NCBI GenBank assembly: GCA_017409645.1
Contig: JAFQSI010000056.1
Location: forward strand, 1-5,847
Direction of reading: 5' to 3'
Length of the DNA stretch: 5,847 nt
Source: Oscillospiraceae bacterium
Lineage (GTDB): Bacteria; Bacillota; Clostridia; Oscillospirales; Oscillospiraceae
Part shown: positions 1 through 5,756 of the stretch, piece after piece
Layout: each line of letters begins with the position of its first letter
Numbering within the stretch: position 1 is the stretch's first letter
Notes under the pieces: generated by a model
The model's database searches: none
What the model was told of the DNA's origin: nothing
The model's input: only the letters and a program-made list of their open reading frames with translations
Made by a program: the position numbers and the translations under genes

Positions 1-633
1 GAGCCTCTGTCCAACCTGGACGCCAAGCTGCGTAACCAGATGCGTGCTGAGATCATCAAGCTGCGCGAGAAGATCCAGACCACCTTCATCTACGTTACCC
101 ACGACCAGACCGAGGCTATGACCCTGGGCGATCGCATCGTCATCATGAAGGACGGCTTCATCCAGCAGGTCGGCACTCCTCAGGAGGTCTTCAACCATCC
201 CTACAACCTGTTCGTCGCAGGCTTCATCGGCACTCCCCAGATGAACTTCTTCAACAACGCCAAGCTGCTCAAGGAGAACGGCAAGTATGCTGTCGAGGTC
301 GGCGGCATGAAGGTCGTCCTGTCCGAGGAGAAGCAGGCTAAGCTGGCCAAGAACAACGTCCAGCCTCAGAATGTCGTTCTGGGCGTCCGTCCCGAGCATA
401 TCACTCTGGAGAAGGGTCTGTCCGGCAAGGTCGACGTTTCCGAGATGATGGGCTCCTCCGTCCACCTGCATGTCAGCTCCCTGGGCCAGGATGTGGTCAT
501 GGTCGTTTCCACCATGAACATGACCGGCGCCGAGGTCGCTGCTCTGGCCAACGGTTCCCCCATCAACTACACCTTCGCAGGTCATGTCTGCCATGTCTTC
601 AACAAGGAGACCGGCATCAACCTGGAGGCCTGA
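1..633 (+). CDS. Sugar ABC transporter ATP-binding protein, MalK/UgpC/MsmX-like (3' part only)
   Basis: Cytoplasmic ATPase subunit that would power a CUT1-type carbohydrate importer. The reading frame is open from base 1, so the gene begins outside the window; an ATG at 40 is internal. The 210 codons present begin at what should be the catalytic Glu after Walker B (EPLSNLDAKLR, D-loop included). They continue to the H-loop (VTHDQTEA, His at codon 34), the QVGTPQEVF segment (codons 56-64) that closes the nucleotide domain, and a C-terminal TOBE/OB regulatory domain with LGVRPEH at codons 127-133. Walker A, Q-loop and signature motif are missing, about 150-165 residues judged from the usual 360-375. 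Every Lys codon is AAG and Asn is almost always AAC, suggesting high expression. The family is clear. The substrate is not: MalK, UgpC and MsmX cannot be separated here, and one such ATPase often serves several transporters. Confidence 0.93.
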   Translation, partial: EPLSNLDAKLRNQMRAEIIKLREKIQTTFIYVTHDQTEAMTLGDRIVIMKDGFIQQVGTPQEVFNHPYNLFVAGFIGTPQMNFFNNAKLLKENGKYAVEVGGMKVVLSEEKQAKLAKNNVQPQNVVLGVRPEHITLEKGLSGKVDVSEMMGSSVHLHVSSLGQDVVMVVSTMNMTGAEVAALANGSPINYTFAGHVCHVFNKETGINLEA

Positions 634-650
634 TTCCTCTGCAACCCTTA

Positions 651-678
651 GGGCGTGCCTTATGGCACGCCCTTTTTT
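651..678 (+). terminator. Intrinsic terminator of the ATPase gene
   Basis: A perfect 9-bp GC-rich stem (GGGCGTGCC at 651-659 with GGCACGCCC at 664-672) closes a TTAT loop and is followed at once by six T residues (673-678). It starts 17 bases after the ATPase stop codon, so the ATPase is the last gene of its transcript. Confidence 0.93.
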
Positions 679-712
679 CCGTTATGGTACGTATTTTGAA
701 TGATCTCCAAAG

Positions 713-754
713 GGGCTGCCGTGAAGCTTTATGCTTTTCGGCAGCCCTCTTTTT
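713..754 (+). terminator. Second tandem intrinsic terminator
   Basis: GGGCTGCC (713-720) pairs with GGCAGCCC (740-747). The stem continues inward through GTGAAGC/GCTTTTC (721-727 with 733-739, one T-T mismatch and one G-T pair) to a TTTAT loop. The tract TCTTTTT (748-754) follows. It may back up the first terminator or end a short transcript starting between the two; no convincing promoter was seen there. Confidence 0.85.
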
Positions 755-762
755 GTCAGGTC

Positions 763-799
763 CCGGTGATTCCTTAAGAGATCTTCATGTTTCTATAAA
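763..799 (+). promoter_or_regulatory. Candidate response-regulator site and weak upstream promoter of the binding-protein gene
   Basis: CCGGTGATT (763-771) is followed directly by CCTTAAGA (772-779) and, about one helical turn on, by CTTCATG (783-789). A TATAAA (794-799) lies just downstream. The same CCGGTGATT block followed by TTAAG boxes precedes the response-regulator gene (2732-2756), suggesting one regulator binds both. No good -35 element stands before TATAAA, which would fit an activator-dependent promoter. Box spacing differs between the two sites, so this is a suggestion only. Confidence 0.4.
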
Positions 800-857
800 A
801 CCTTTACAATTCTGCTGCCCCATAATTGTTCACATCTACGAAACGGCCTGCCGACCA

Positions 858-886
858 TTGACAATCATTTCCATCCATGTTACATT
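858..886 (+). promoter_or_regulatory. Strong sigma-A-type promoter of the binding-protein gene
   Basis: A perfect -35 TTGACA (858-863) and a -10 TACATT (881-886, four of six consensus bases) are separated by 17 bases. A TG at 878-879 makes an extended -10. Transcription would begin near 893, giving a leader of about 45 bases before the TTG start. Confidence 0.75.
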
Positions 887-904
887 GTAAACAGACCTAT
901 AGGT
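880..904. promoter_or_regulatory. Palindromes over the -10 and start site, candidate operators
   Basis: TTACATTGTAA (880-890) is an 11-base palindrome with a single central base and covers the -10 element. ACCTATAGGT (895-904) is a perfect 10-base palindrome at the expected transcription start. ATTGACAAT (857-865) is a third short palindrome, lying over the -35. A repressor bound here would block the promoter. No regulator gene for it is visible and I do not recognise the motif. Confidence 0.35.
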
Positions 905-924
905 ACCCAAAAACACCAAATAAT

Positions 925-930
925 AGGAGG
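925..930 (+). promoter_or_regulatory. Ribosome binding site that fixes a TTG start
   Basis: AGGAGG ends nine bases before TTG at 940. The only upstream in-frame ATG (877) overlaps the promoter -10, has no such site, and would put 21 polar residues before the signal peptide. The Shine-Dalgarno can also pair with the CC-C-CCT just before and including the first base of the start codon (925-930 with 935-940, one A-C mismatch, AATC loop), a possible brake on initiation. Confidence 0.8.
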
Positions 931-939
931 AATCCCCCC

Positions 940-2691
940 TTGAAAAGAAAAGCTTTGGCTTTGATCCTGGCGCTGGTGCTGGTCTTCGGACTGATCCCCG
1001 GCACCGCCTTCGCCGCCGCAAAACCCATCGAACTCACCGTCTGGGCCGGTTTCGATGAAATGACCTGGCTGAACGCTCAGCTGGACGCCTTTGAGTCCGC
1101 CAATCCCCAGTGGAGCATCACCTGGAACATTGTGGAATACGAAGCCTACGAGTCCCGCGAAATGCTCCTCCAGGACCCCACCACCGGTGCAGATGTCTTT
1201 TTCTTCGGTGACGATTGGCTCCAGGAGCTGGTCTGGTACGATGTCCTGATGCCCCTGTCTCAGGAGGATGCCGCACTGATCCGGGAGCAGACCTCCCAGG
1301 CAGTCTATGATGCTGTCACGGACCAGAGCGGTCAGTTCTACGGCTTTCCCCTGAGCGCCGACACCATTCTCCTGTACTATAACAAGAAGATCTACTCCGA
1401 GGAGGATGTCAAGTCCCTGGATACCATGATCGAAAAGGCCCCCGTGGCCTATCCCCTGAACCTGGGAACCGATGTTGCCGCCTTCTATCTGGCAAACGGC
1501 TGCACCATGTTCGGTGCCGACGGCAAGAACGAATCCGCCGGCTTCCGCTTCAACGGTGCCAGAGGCACCGCCGCCACCCTCTGGCTGGCAGACTTCATCC
1601 GGCATGAAAACTTCCGGAATGACGTCGACAGTCTGGGCCACTGGGGTCTGTGGCAGGGCGAGCTGGGCGCCTCCTTCCTGAACTACGAGGCATACGATTT
1701 ACTCTATGAGATAATGGGCGATGACCTGGGCGTTGCCCCGCTGCCCGCCATCACCATCGACGGCCAGACCCGGCAGATGCCTGCCCATACCTCCACCTAC
1801 TGCGTCGGCGTCAACCGCCATACCGACCAGGCCGATGCCGCCCTGGCCCTGGCCAGGTTCCTGACCAGTGCCGAGTCCCAGCTGCTGCGCTGGGAGCTGT
1901 ACCAGTTCCCCTCCTCCCCCACCTATCCCATCGCCTCCGAGCTGATCAACGATCCCGCTGTCCAGGCCCACGGCGGCGTTCGGACCCATCTGCAGACCCT
2001 GGACAGCATCGCCTACCATACGCCCACCTTCTACGGCATGAGCTTGCTGTGGCAGTACAGCGATCTTCTGACCCGGTGGATGATCAACGGCGAGATCACC
2101 CCCGAGAATGCCGCCGAGCGGACCGAGGAGTGGAACACCCTGCTCAACGGCGGCGTAATGCCCCCCACCTTCTCCGATGTCCCCGCTGGTGCCTACTATG
2201 AGGATGCCGTGGAGTGGGCCGTGGTGAACGGCATCACCTCCGGCACCTCCGCCACCACCTTCTCTCCCGGCGACGACTGTATGCGCGCTTACGCTGTCAC
2301 CTTCCTGTGGCGCGTTGCCGGATGCCCCGAGCCCCGGTCCACTGTCAACCCCTTCGTCGACGTTGCCCCCGGCAGCTTCTATGAGAAGCCCGTCCTCTGG
2401 GCCCTGGAGCAGGGCATCACCACCGGCACCGATGCCACGCACTTCAACCCCGCCGGCGTGTGCAACCGGGCCCAGATCGTCACCTTCCTCTACCGCGCCT
2501 TCGGTTCCCCCGCCGTCGACACCAATGATCTGCCCTTCACCGATGTGCCTGCGGACTCCTGGTGCGCTGCCCCCGTCGCCTGGGCTTTGGAGAACGACAT
2601 CACCAAGGGCCTGTCCGACACCAGCTTCGGCCCCGAAGCCAACTGCATCCGGGCCCAGGTGGTCACCTTCCTCTACCGCGCCTACAACTGA
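940..2691 (+). CDS. Secreted MalE-like solute-binding protein with three C-terminal SLH repeats
   Basis: Predicted extracellular sugar-binding protein of 583 residues, read from TTG at 940 because a good ribosome binding site precedes it and a textbook signal peptide begins there. Residues 1-25 are a KRK start, a Leu/Val-rich core and an AFA cleavage site; there is no lipobox Cys. Residues about 29-405 follow the family 1 (CUT1, MalE) order: IELTVWAGF, ADVFFFGDD, LLYYNKK (N148), a LGVAPLP stretch, and FYGMSLLWQY, whose W371 matches a sugar-stacking Trp of maltose-binding protein by eye. SLH repeats start at 411, 472 and 533 with exactly 61-residue spacing, each with a C-x-R-A motif (R449, R510, R571). 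Attachment is therefore likely to the cell-wall polymer rather than by lipid. No permease genes accompany it. Monocistronic between its own promoter and terminator. The substrate is unknown; a sugar is inferred from family. Confidence 0.9.
   Translation: MKRKALALILALVLVFGLIPGTAFAAAKPIELTVWAGFDEMTWLNAQLDAFESANPQWSITWNIVEYEAYESREMLLQDPTTGADVFFFGDDWLQELVWYDVLMPLSQEDAALIREQTSQAVYDAVTDQSGQFYGFPLSADTILLYYNKKIYSEEDVKSLDTMIEKAPVAYPLNLGTDVAAFYLANGCTMFGADGKNESAGFRFNGARGTAATLWLADFIRHENFRNDVDSLGHWGLWQGELGASFLNYEAYDLLYEIMGDDLGVAPLPAITIDGQTRQMPAHTSTYCVGVNRHTDQADAALALARFLTSAESQLLRWELYQFPSSPTYPIASELINDPAVQAHGGVRTHLQTLDSIAYHTPTFYGMSLLWQYSDLLTRWMINGEITPENAAERTEEWNTLLNGGVMPPTFSDVPAGAYYEDAVEWAVVNGITSGTSATTFSPGDDCMRAYAVTFLWRVAGCPEPRSTVNPFVDVAPGSFYEKPVLWALEQGITTGTDATHFNPAGVCNRAQIVTFLYRAFGSPAVDTNDLPFTDVPADSWCAAPVAWALENDITKGLSDTSFGPEANCIRAQVVTFLYRAYN
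2170..2688 (+). repeat. Three tandem 61-residue SLH repeats
   Basis: Repeats begin at F411, F472 and F533 of the protein, each opening with F-x-D-V and ending near F-L-(W/Y)-R. At DNA level 2467-2500 and 2650-2683 match at 32 of 34 positions, including 22 identical bases (2479-2500 and 2662-2683), pointing to a fairly recent duplication or gene conversion between repeats 2 and 3. SLH trimers bind secondary cell-wall polymer in Gram-positives. The usual TRAE motif is MRAY, NRAQ and IRAQ here; the Arg is kept in all three, each preceded by a Cys (C447, C508, C569). Confidence 0.88.
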
Positions 2692-2698
2692 TCCCCAC

Positions 2699-2725
2699 GC
2701 CCGCTGCCCCAGGCAGCGGGCTTTT
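2699..2725 (+). terminator. Intrinsic terminator of the binding-protein gene
   Basis: A perfect 10-bp stem (GCCCGCTGCC at 2699-2708 with GGCAGCGGGC at 2712-2721), CCA loop and TTTT. It lies eight bases after the stop codon. The T tract is short, so some read-through into the two-component genes is possible. Confidence 0.85.
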
Positions 2726-2731
2726 GCGTCT

Positions 2732-2784
2732 CCGGTGATTTAAGGAAGTCTTAAGATTTCCCCCTCTTTCTTCTTAAGGGGGAA
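2732..2784 (+). promoter_or_regulatory. TTAAG boxes upstream of the response regulator, probable autoregulatory site
   Basis: TTAAG occurs at 2740-2744, 2751-2755 and 2774-2778. The first two are 11 bases apart, the spacing expected for tandem binding by OmpR/PhoB-family dimers; the third is about two helical turns further on. TTCCCCC (2758-2764) and GGGGGAA (2778-2784) form a 7-bp inverted repeat just before the -10. Position and family habit suggest binding by the regulator encoded at 2821. Confidence 0.55.
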
Positions 2785-2795
2785 TCGGGTATAAT
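2767..2795 (+). promoter_or_regulatory. Promoter of the two-component operon
   Basis: A perfect -10 TATAAT (2790-2795) has only TTTCTT (2767-2772) at -35 with 17-base spacing. A consensus -10 with a poor -35 covered by TTAAG boxes fits an activator-dependent promoter. Transcription would start near 2802, leaving a leader of about 19 bases that is little more than the AAGGAG ribosome binding site at 2805-2810. Confidence 0.7.
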
Positions 2796-2820
2796 GGGCA
2801 TCACAAGGAGATGATCCCAT

Positions 2821-3516
2821 ATGTACAACGTTCTGATCTGCGATGACCAGCCCGACATCGTCAACGCCTTGAAAATTTACCTGGCCCCCGAGGGCTACCG
2901 GCTCTTTGAAGCCGCCACCGGCGCCGAGGCTCTGCGCATCGTCAAAAGCAACGACATCCACCTGGTATTGCTGGATATCATGATGCCCCAGATGGACGGC
3001 ATCACCGCCACCGCGAAGATCCGGGAATTTTCCAACGTGCCCATCATCCTGCTCACCGCCAAATCCGAGACGGAGGACAAGGTCCTGGGCCTGAACGTGG
3101 GGGCCGACGACTATGTGACCAAGCCCTTCGTCCCCGTGGAGGTCCTGGCCCGGGTCCGCAGCCATCTGCGCCGCTATGACCGGCTGGGGGCCAAGCCTGC
3201 TGAAAATTCCGGCATCATCACCATCGGCGGCATCTGTCTGGACGACAGCTCCAAGACCGTCACCGTCGACGGCGAGGAGGCCGGTCTGACCCCCATCGAG
3301 TACGACATCCTCAAGCTGCTCATGGAGCATCCCGGCAAGGTCTACTCCACCCGGGTGATCTACGAGACGGTCTGGCAGGAGAACCCCTACGGCAGCGAAA
3401 ATGCCGTGGCGGTCCACATCCGCCACCTGCGGGAGAAGATCGAGATCAACCCCTCGGAGCCCAGGTACTTAAAGGTGGTCTGGGGCCGGGGCTACAAGAT
3501 GGAGGGTGGAAAATGA
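2821..3516 (+). CDS. OmpR/VanR-family response regulator
   Basis: Cytoplasmic DNA-binding regulator of 231 residues, the usual length. The receiver domain (about 1-118) has the acidic pair D8/D9, phospho-acceptor D52 in LLDIMMP, T79 and K101 in TKPF. The winged-helix effector domain (about 130-229) has LTPIEYDIL, the recognition-helix segment NAVAVHIRHLREKI (194-207) and the closing VVWGRGYK wing. The HIRHLREKI and VWGxGYK segments closely recall VanR from memory. AAGGAG ten bases upstream supports the ATG at 2821. The stop overlaps the kinase ATG by four bases, so the two are co-translated partners. TTAAG boxes upstream suggest autoregulation. Targets are unknown; nothing links it to vancomycin resistance, since no vanHAX-like genes are present, and the resemblance is at subfamily level only. 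Confidence 0.95.
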   Translation: MYNVLICDDQPDIVNALKIYLAPEGYRLFEAATGAEALRIVKSNDIHLVLLDIMMPQMDGITATAKIREFSNVPIILLTAKSETEDKVLGLNVGADDYVTKPFVPVEVLARVRSHLRRYDRLGAKPAENSGIITIGGICLDDSSKTVTVDGEEAGLTPIEYDILKLLMEHPGKVYSTRVIYETVWQENPYGSENAVAVHIRHLREKIEINPSEPRYLKVVWGRGYKMEGGK

Positions 3517-5756
3517 AATACCGATATCACTGGCTGTTCAAGCTGCTGGCCCTGGTGCTGGCGGCCGTCTCCGGCGCAGCGGCCCTGATCGGCTGCTCCG
3601 GCCTGATCCTGGACGATCTGGGCTACTACGAGCGCAGCCGCCGGAGCCAGCTGTTCCGGCAGGTGGACGGCTTCTGCTACCATGCGGCCAACGCGGTCTT
3701 CGACAACTACGCCTGGCGTGACACCGGCATCGAGCCGAAGCTTTTTGAGCGGTTCTTCCGCTGGGGCGCGGATGTGGACGCGGTGGAGGAGCTGGAATAC
3801 CCCTTCTATTACCAGATCCGCAACACCAAAAACAGCGAGCTGCTGGAAAACACCTGTCCCGCCGGTCTGGAATGGGACTGGAGCAACGGCGATACCTACG
3901 ACGTCCGCCGGGGCTTCGTCACCGTGATGCCCAAGGCCGAATATTATCCAAGCTTTGACCAGTTTCAGGCCGCCGCGGGAGGCATGGTCTATGTGGATCT
4001 GACCGGTCAGGCCCTGCCGGGGCTGGGCGAGGGCGTCACCGACTATGAATACTACGTCGTCTCCGACGACGACAGCGTCAACCCGCAGAATGTTTCCACA
4101 GAGCTGTATCACCACGCCGACGCGGGCGGTGCGGACTACACCATCTACCGCATCGAGTACACCCATTACGACAGCTACCGGGTGACGGTCTACATGACCG
4201 CCGAACAGACGGCGGCGCTGATGACCGCCCCCATGGAGGAGGAATTCCTGCCGGAGCTGCTGCGGCATCATCCCAACGGAAAGGGCACCCTTGCGGCCTG
4301 GGGTCTGGCCGGACTGCTGGCTGCGCTGCTGTGGCTGGCTCTCACCGCCGGCAGGAGCCCGGAGCGGGAGGAGGTCAGGCCGGAGGGCCTGAACCGGCTC
4401 CCCCTGGACCTCTGGCTGGCCGCCGCGGCCATCGCCGGGGTGCTGTTGATCGCTCTGACCTCCATGGTCCTCGACCAGATTGTCTACAGCTCCGTCTGGA
4501 ACTACTATAACGGGGTGAACCAGGAGAATTTCTTCTGGGATCTGGTGATGCTGGCCCTGTGCGGCATGGGCGCGGGCGGCGTGATTGCCCTGTTTACCAT
4601 GGCCTGCGCCGCCCAGATGAAGCTGGGCAGCAGCTATTGGCTGAAGCACACCGCCGTGGGCCTTTGCTGGCGGTACGGCTGGAGCTTCGTCAGGCGGGCC
4701 TTCCGGTGGTGCCGGGATACGCTGAAAAAGGGCGTCCGGCGGGTTTCACGGGTGTGCAGGCAGTTTGCCGCCCTGCTGCCCCTTTCCTGGCAGTGGCTCA
4801 TCGCCAGCGGCTGCGTGTGGCTGCTGATGCTCGTCTGCTGCATCGTGGGCCTCTCCCGCTGGGAGCCCTGGCTGATCCTTCTGGGCGTCGCCGTGACGGT
4901 GCTGCTGGTGCTGTACGGTGCCTACTGCTTCGGCGCTCTGCGGGATACCGCAAAAAAGATGTCCGAGGGCGCGCTGGAGGAGAAGATCGACGACCGGCTC
5001 CTCCTGGGCTGCTTCGGCGAATTCGCCGGGCACCTCAACGCCCTGGGCGACGCCTGTGTGGAGTCCGCCCGGCAGCAGATGAAGTCCGAGCGGATGAGGT
5101 CGGAGCTGATCACCAATGTCTCCCACGACATCAAGACCCCCCTGACCTCCATCATCAACTACGTCGACCTCCTGCAGAAGACAGGCGACGAGGGCGAGCG
5201 GCGGGAGTATCTGGAGGTCCTGGACCGCCAGAGCCAAAGGCTGAAAAAGCTCATCGAGGATCTGATGGAGATGAGCCGGGCGTCCTCGGCCAATGTTTCC
5301 GTGGAGATCACCCCCACCGACGTCACCGAGGCAGTGAACCAGGCCCTGGGCGAATTTGCCGACACCCTCCAGAGCTGCGGCCTGACGGTGCTGTGCAAGA
5401 CTCCGCCTGAGCCTGTGCTGGCCCTGTGCGACGGCAAGCACCTGTGGCGGGTGCTGAGCAACGTTTTAAGCAATGTGGTCAAGTACGCCCTGCCCGGCAC
5501 CCGGGTCTATGTGGATGTGACGGCCCGGGGCAGCCGGACGGAGATCTCCGTCAAGAACATCTCCGCGCAGATGCTGAACATCTCCGCGGACGAGCTGATG
5601 GAGCGCTTCGTCCGGGGCGACAGCTCCCGCAACACCGAGGGCAACGGCCTGGGACTGAACATCGCCAAGAGCCTGATGGAGCTGCAGGGCGGCCGTCTGG
5701 AGCTGGTGGTGGACGGCGACCTGTTCAAGGTGGTGCTGACCCTGAATACGGCATAA
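3513..5756 (+). CDS. Six-helix sensor histidine kinase, partner of the upstream regulator
   Basis: Membrane sensor kinase of 747 residues, larger than the common 350-500. Its ATG overlaps the regulator stop (ATGA), with GGAGGG at 3501-3506. Hydrophobic segments lie near 8-31, 259-278, 301-319, 343-365, 428-447 and 453-475. Residues about 32-256 form an outer domain rich in Tyr and acidic residues that I do not recognise, and 366-425 is a strongly basic inner loop, which suits a cytoplasmic N-terminus. A HAMP-like linker (about 476-510) leads to the HisKA H-box NVSHDIKTPL (H538), the N-box (N650 and N654, VVKY) and the lid/G2 segment RFVRGDSSRN with GNGLGL (710-715). The usual D-box Asp-x-Gly is KNIS (681-684), so the adenine-contacting Asp looks absent, yet other ATP-site motifs are intact. 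It should phosphorylate D52 of the regulator. The signal is unknown. Confidence 0.94.
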   Translation: MKYRYHWLFKLLALVLAAVSGAAALIGCSGLILDDLGYYERSRRSQLFRQVDGFCYHAANAVFDNYAWRDTGIEPKLFERFFRWGADVDAVEELEYPFYYQIRNTKNSELLENTCPAGLEWDWSNGDTYDVRRGFVTVMPKAEYYPSFDQFQAAAGGMVYVDLTGQALPGLGEGVTDYEYYVVSDDDSVNPQNVSTELYHHADAGGADYTIYRIEYTHYDSYRVTVYMTAEQTAALMTAPMEEEFLPELLRHHPNGKGTLAAWGLAGLLAALLWLALTAGRSPEREEVRPEGLNRLPLDLWLAAAAIAGVLLIALTSMVLDQIVYSSVWNYYNGVNQENFFWDLVMLALCGMGAGGVIALFTMACAAQMKLGSSYWLKHTAVGLCWRYGWSFVRRAFRWCRDTLKKGVRRVSRVCRQFAALLPLSWQWLIASGCVWLLMLVCCIVGLSRWEPWLILLGVAVTVLLVLYGAYCFGALRDTAKKMSEGALEEKIDDRLLLGCFGEFAGHLNALGDACVESARQQMKSERMRSELITNVSHDIKTPLTSIINYVDLLQKTGDEGERREYLEVLDRQSQRLKKLIEDLMEMSRASSANVSVEITPTDVTEAVNQALGEFADTLQSCGLTVLCKTPPEPVLALCDGKHLWRVLSNVLSNVVKYALPGTRVYVDVTARGSRTEISVKNISAQMLNISADELMERFVRGDSSRNTEGNGLGLNIAKSLMELQGGRLELVVDGDLFKVVLTLNTA

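Larger units (their letters stand above)
634..939. other. Intergenic region between the ATPase and the binding-protein gene
   Basis: This 306-base gap is AT-richer than the genes beside it and holds no credible gene. A short open frame across 684-890 has no recognisable ribosome binding site, runs through a terminator hairpin and resembles no family. Contents in order: two intrinsic terminators (651-678, 713-754), a CCGGTGATT block with a TTAAG box (763-789), a possible -10 TATAAA (794-799), an inverted repeat ACAATT/AATTGT (806-811 and 824-829), a strong promoter (858-886), palindromes at 880-890 and 895-904, and the ribosome binding site at 925-930. Confidence 0.8.

Noticed and set aside
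684..890. Short + strand open frame of 68 codons in the intergenic region
   Set aside because: No ribosome binding site; it runs through the second terminator and most of the promoter, and its composition is unlike a protein.
877..939. ATG at 877 as start of the binding protein
   Set aside because: It overlaps the -10 element, lacks a ribosome binding site and would precede the signal peptide with 21 polar residues; TTG at 940 fits far better.
880..1641. Long minus-strand open frame opposite the binding-protein gene, and similar ones at 1699-2442, 2740-3426, 3492-4649 and 4746-5441
   Set aside because: Antisense shadows of GC-rich genes: Gly/Gln/His/Val-rich, no recognisable domains, no start signals. 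The + strand proteins have clear families.
3579..3602. Lipobox-like LIGC (Cys28) near the N-terminus of the kinase
   Set aside because: It lies within the first membrane helix of a multi-spanning kinase with the usual cytoplasmic N-terminus; lipidation is not expected.
4559..5410. 283-codon + strand open frame inside the kinase gene
   Set aside because: Out-of-frame shadow rich in Arg, Pro, Gly and Ala; the kinase frame there carries the H-box and membrane helices.
2821..5756. Vancomycin-resistance vanRS
   Set aside because: Similarity is at subfamily level only; no vanHAX-like or other cell-wall resistance genes are present, and the kinase sensor half differs greatly from VanS.
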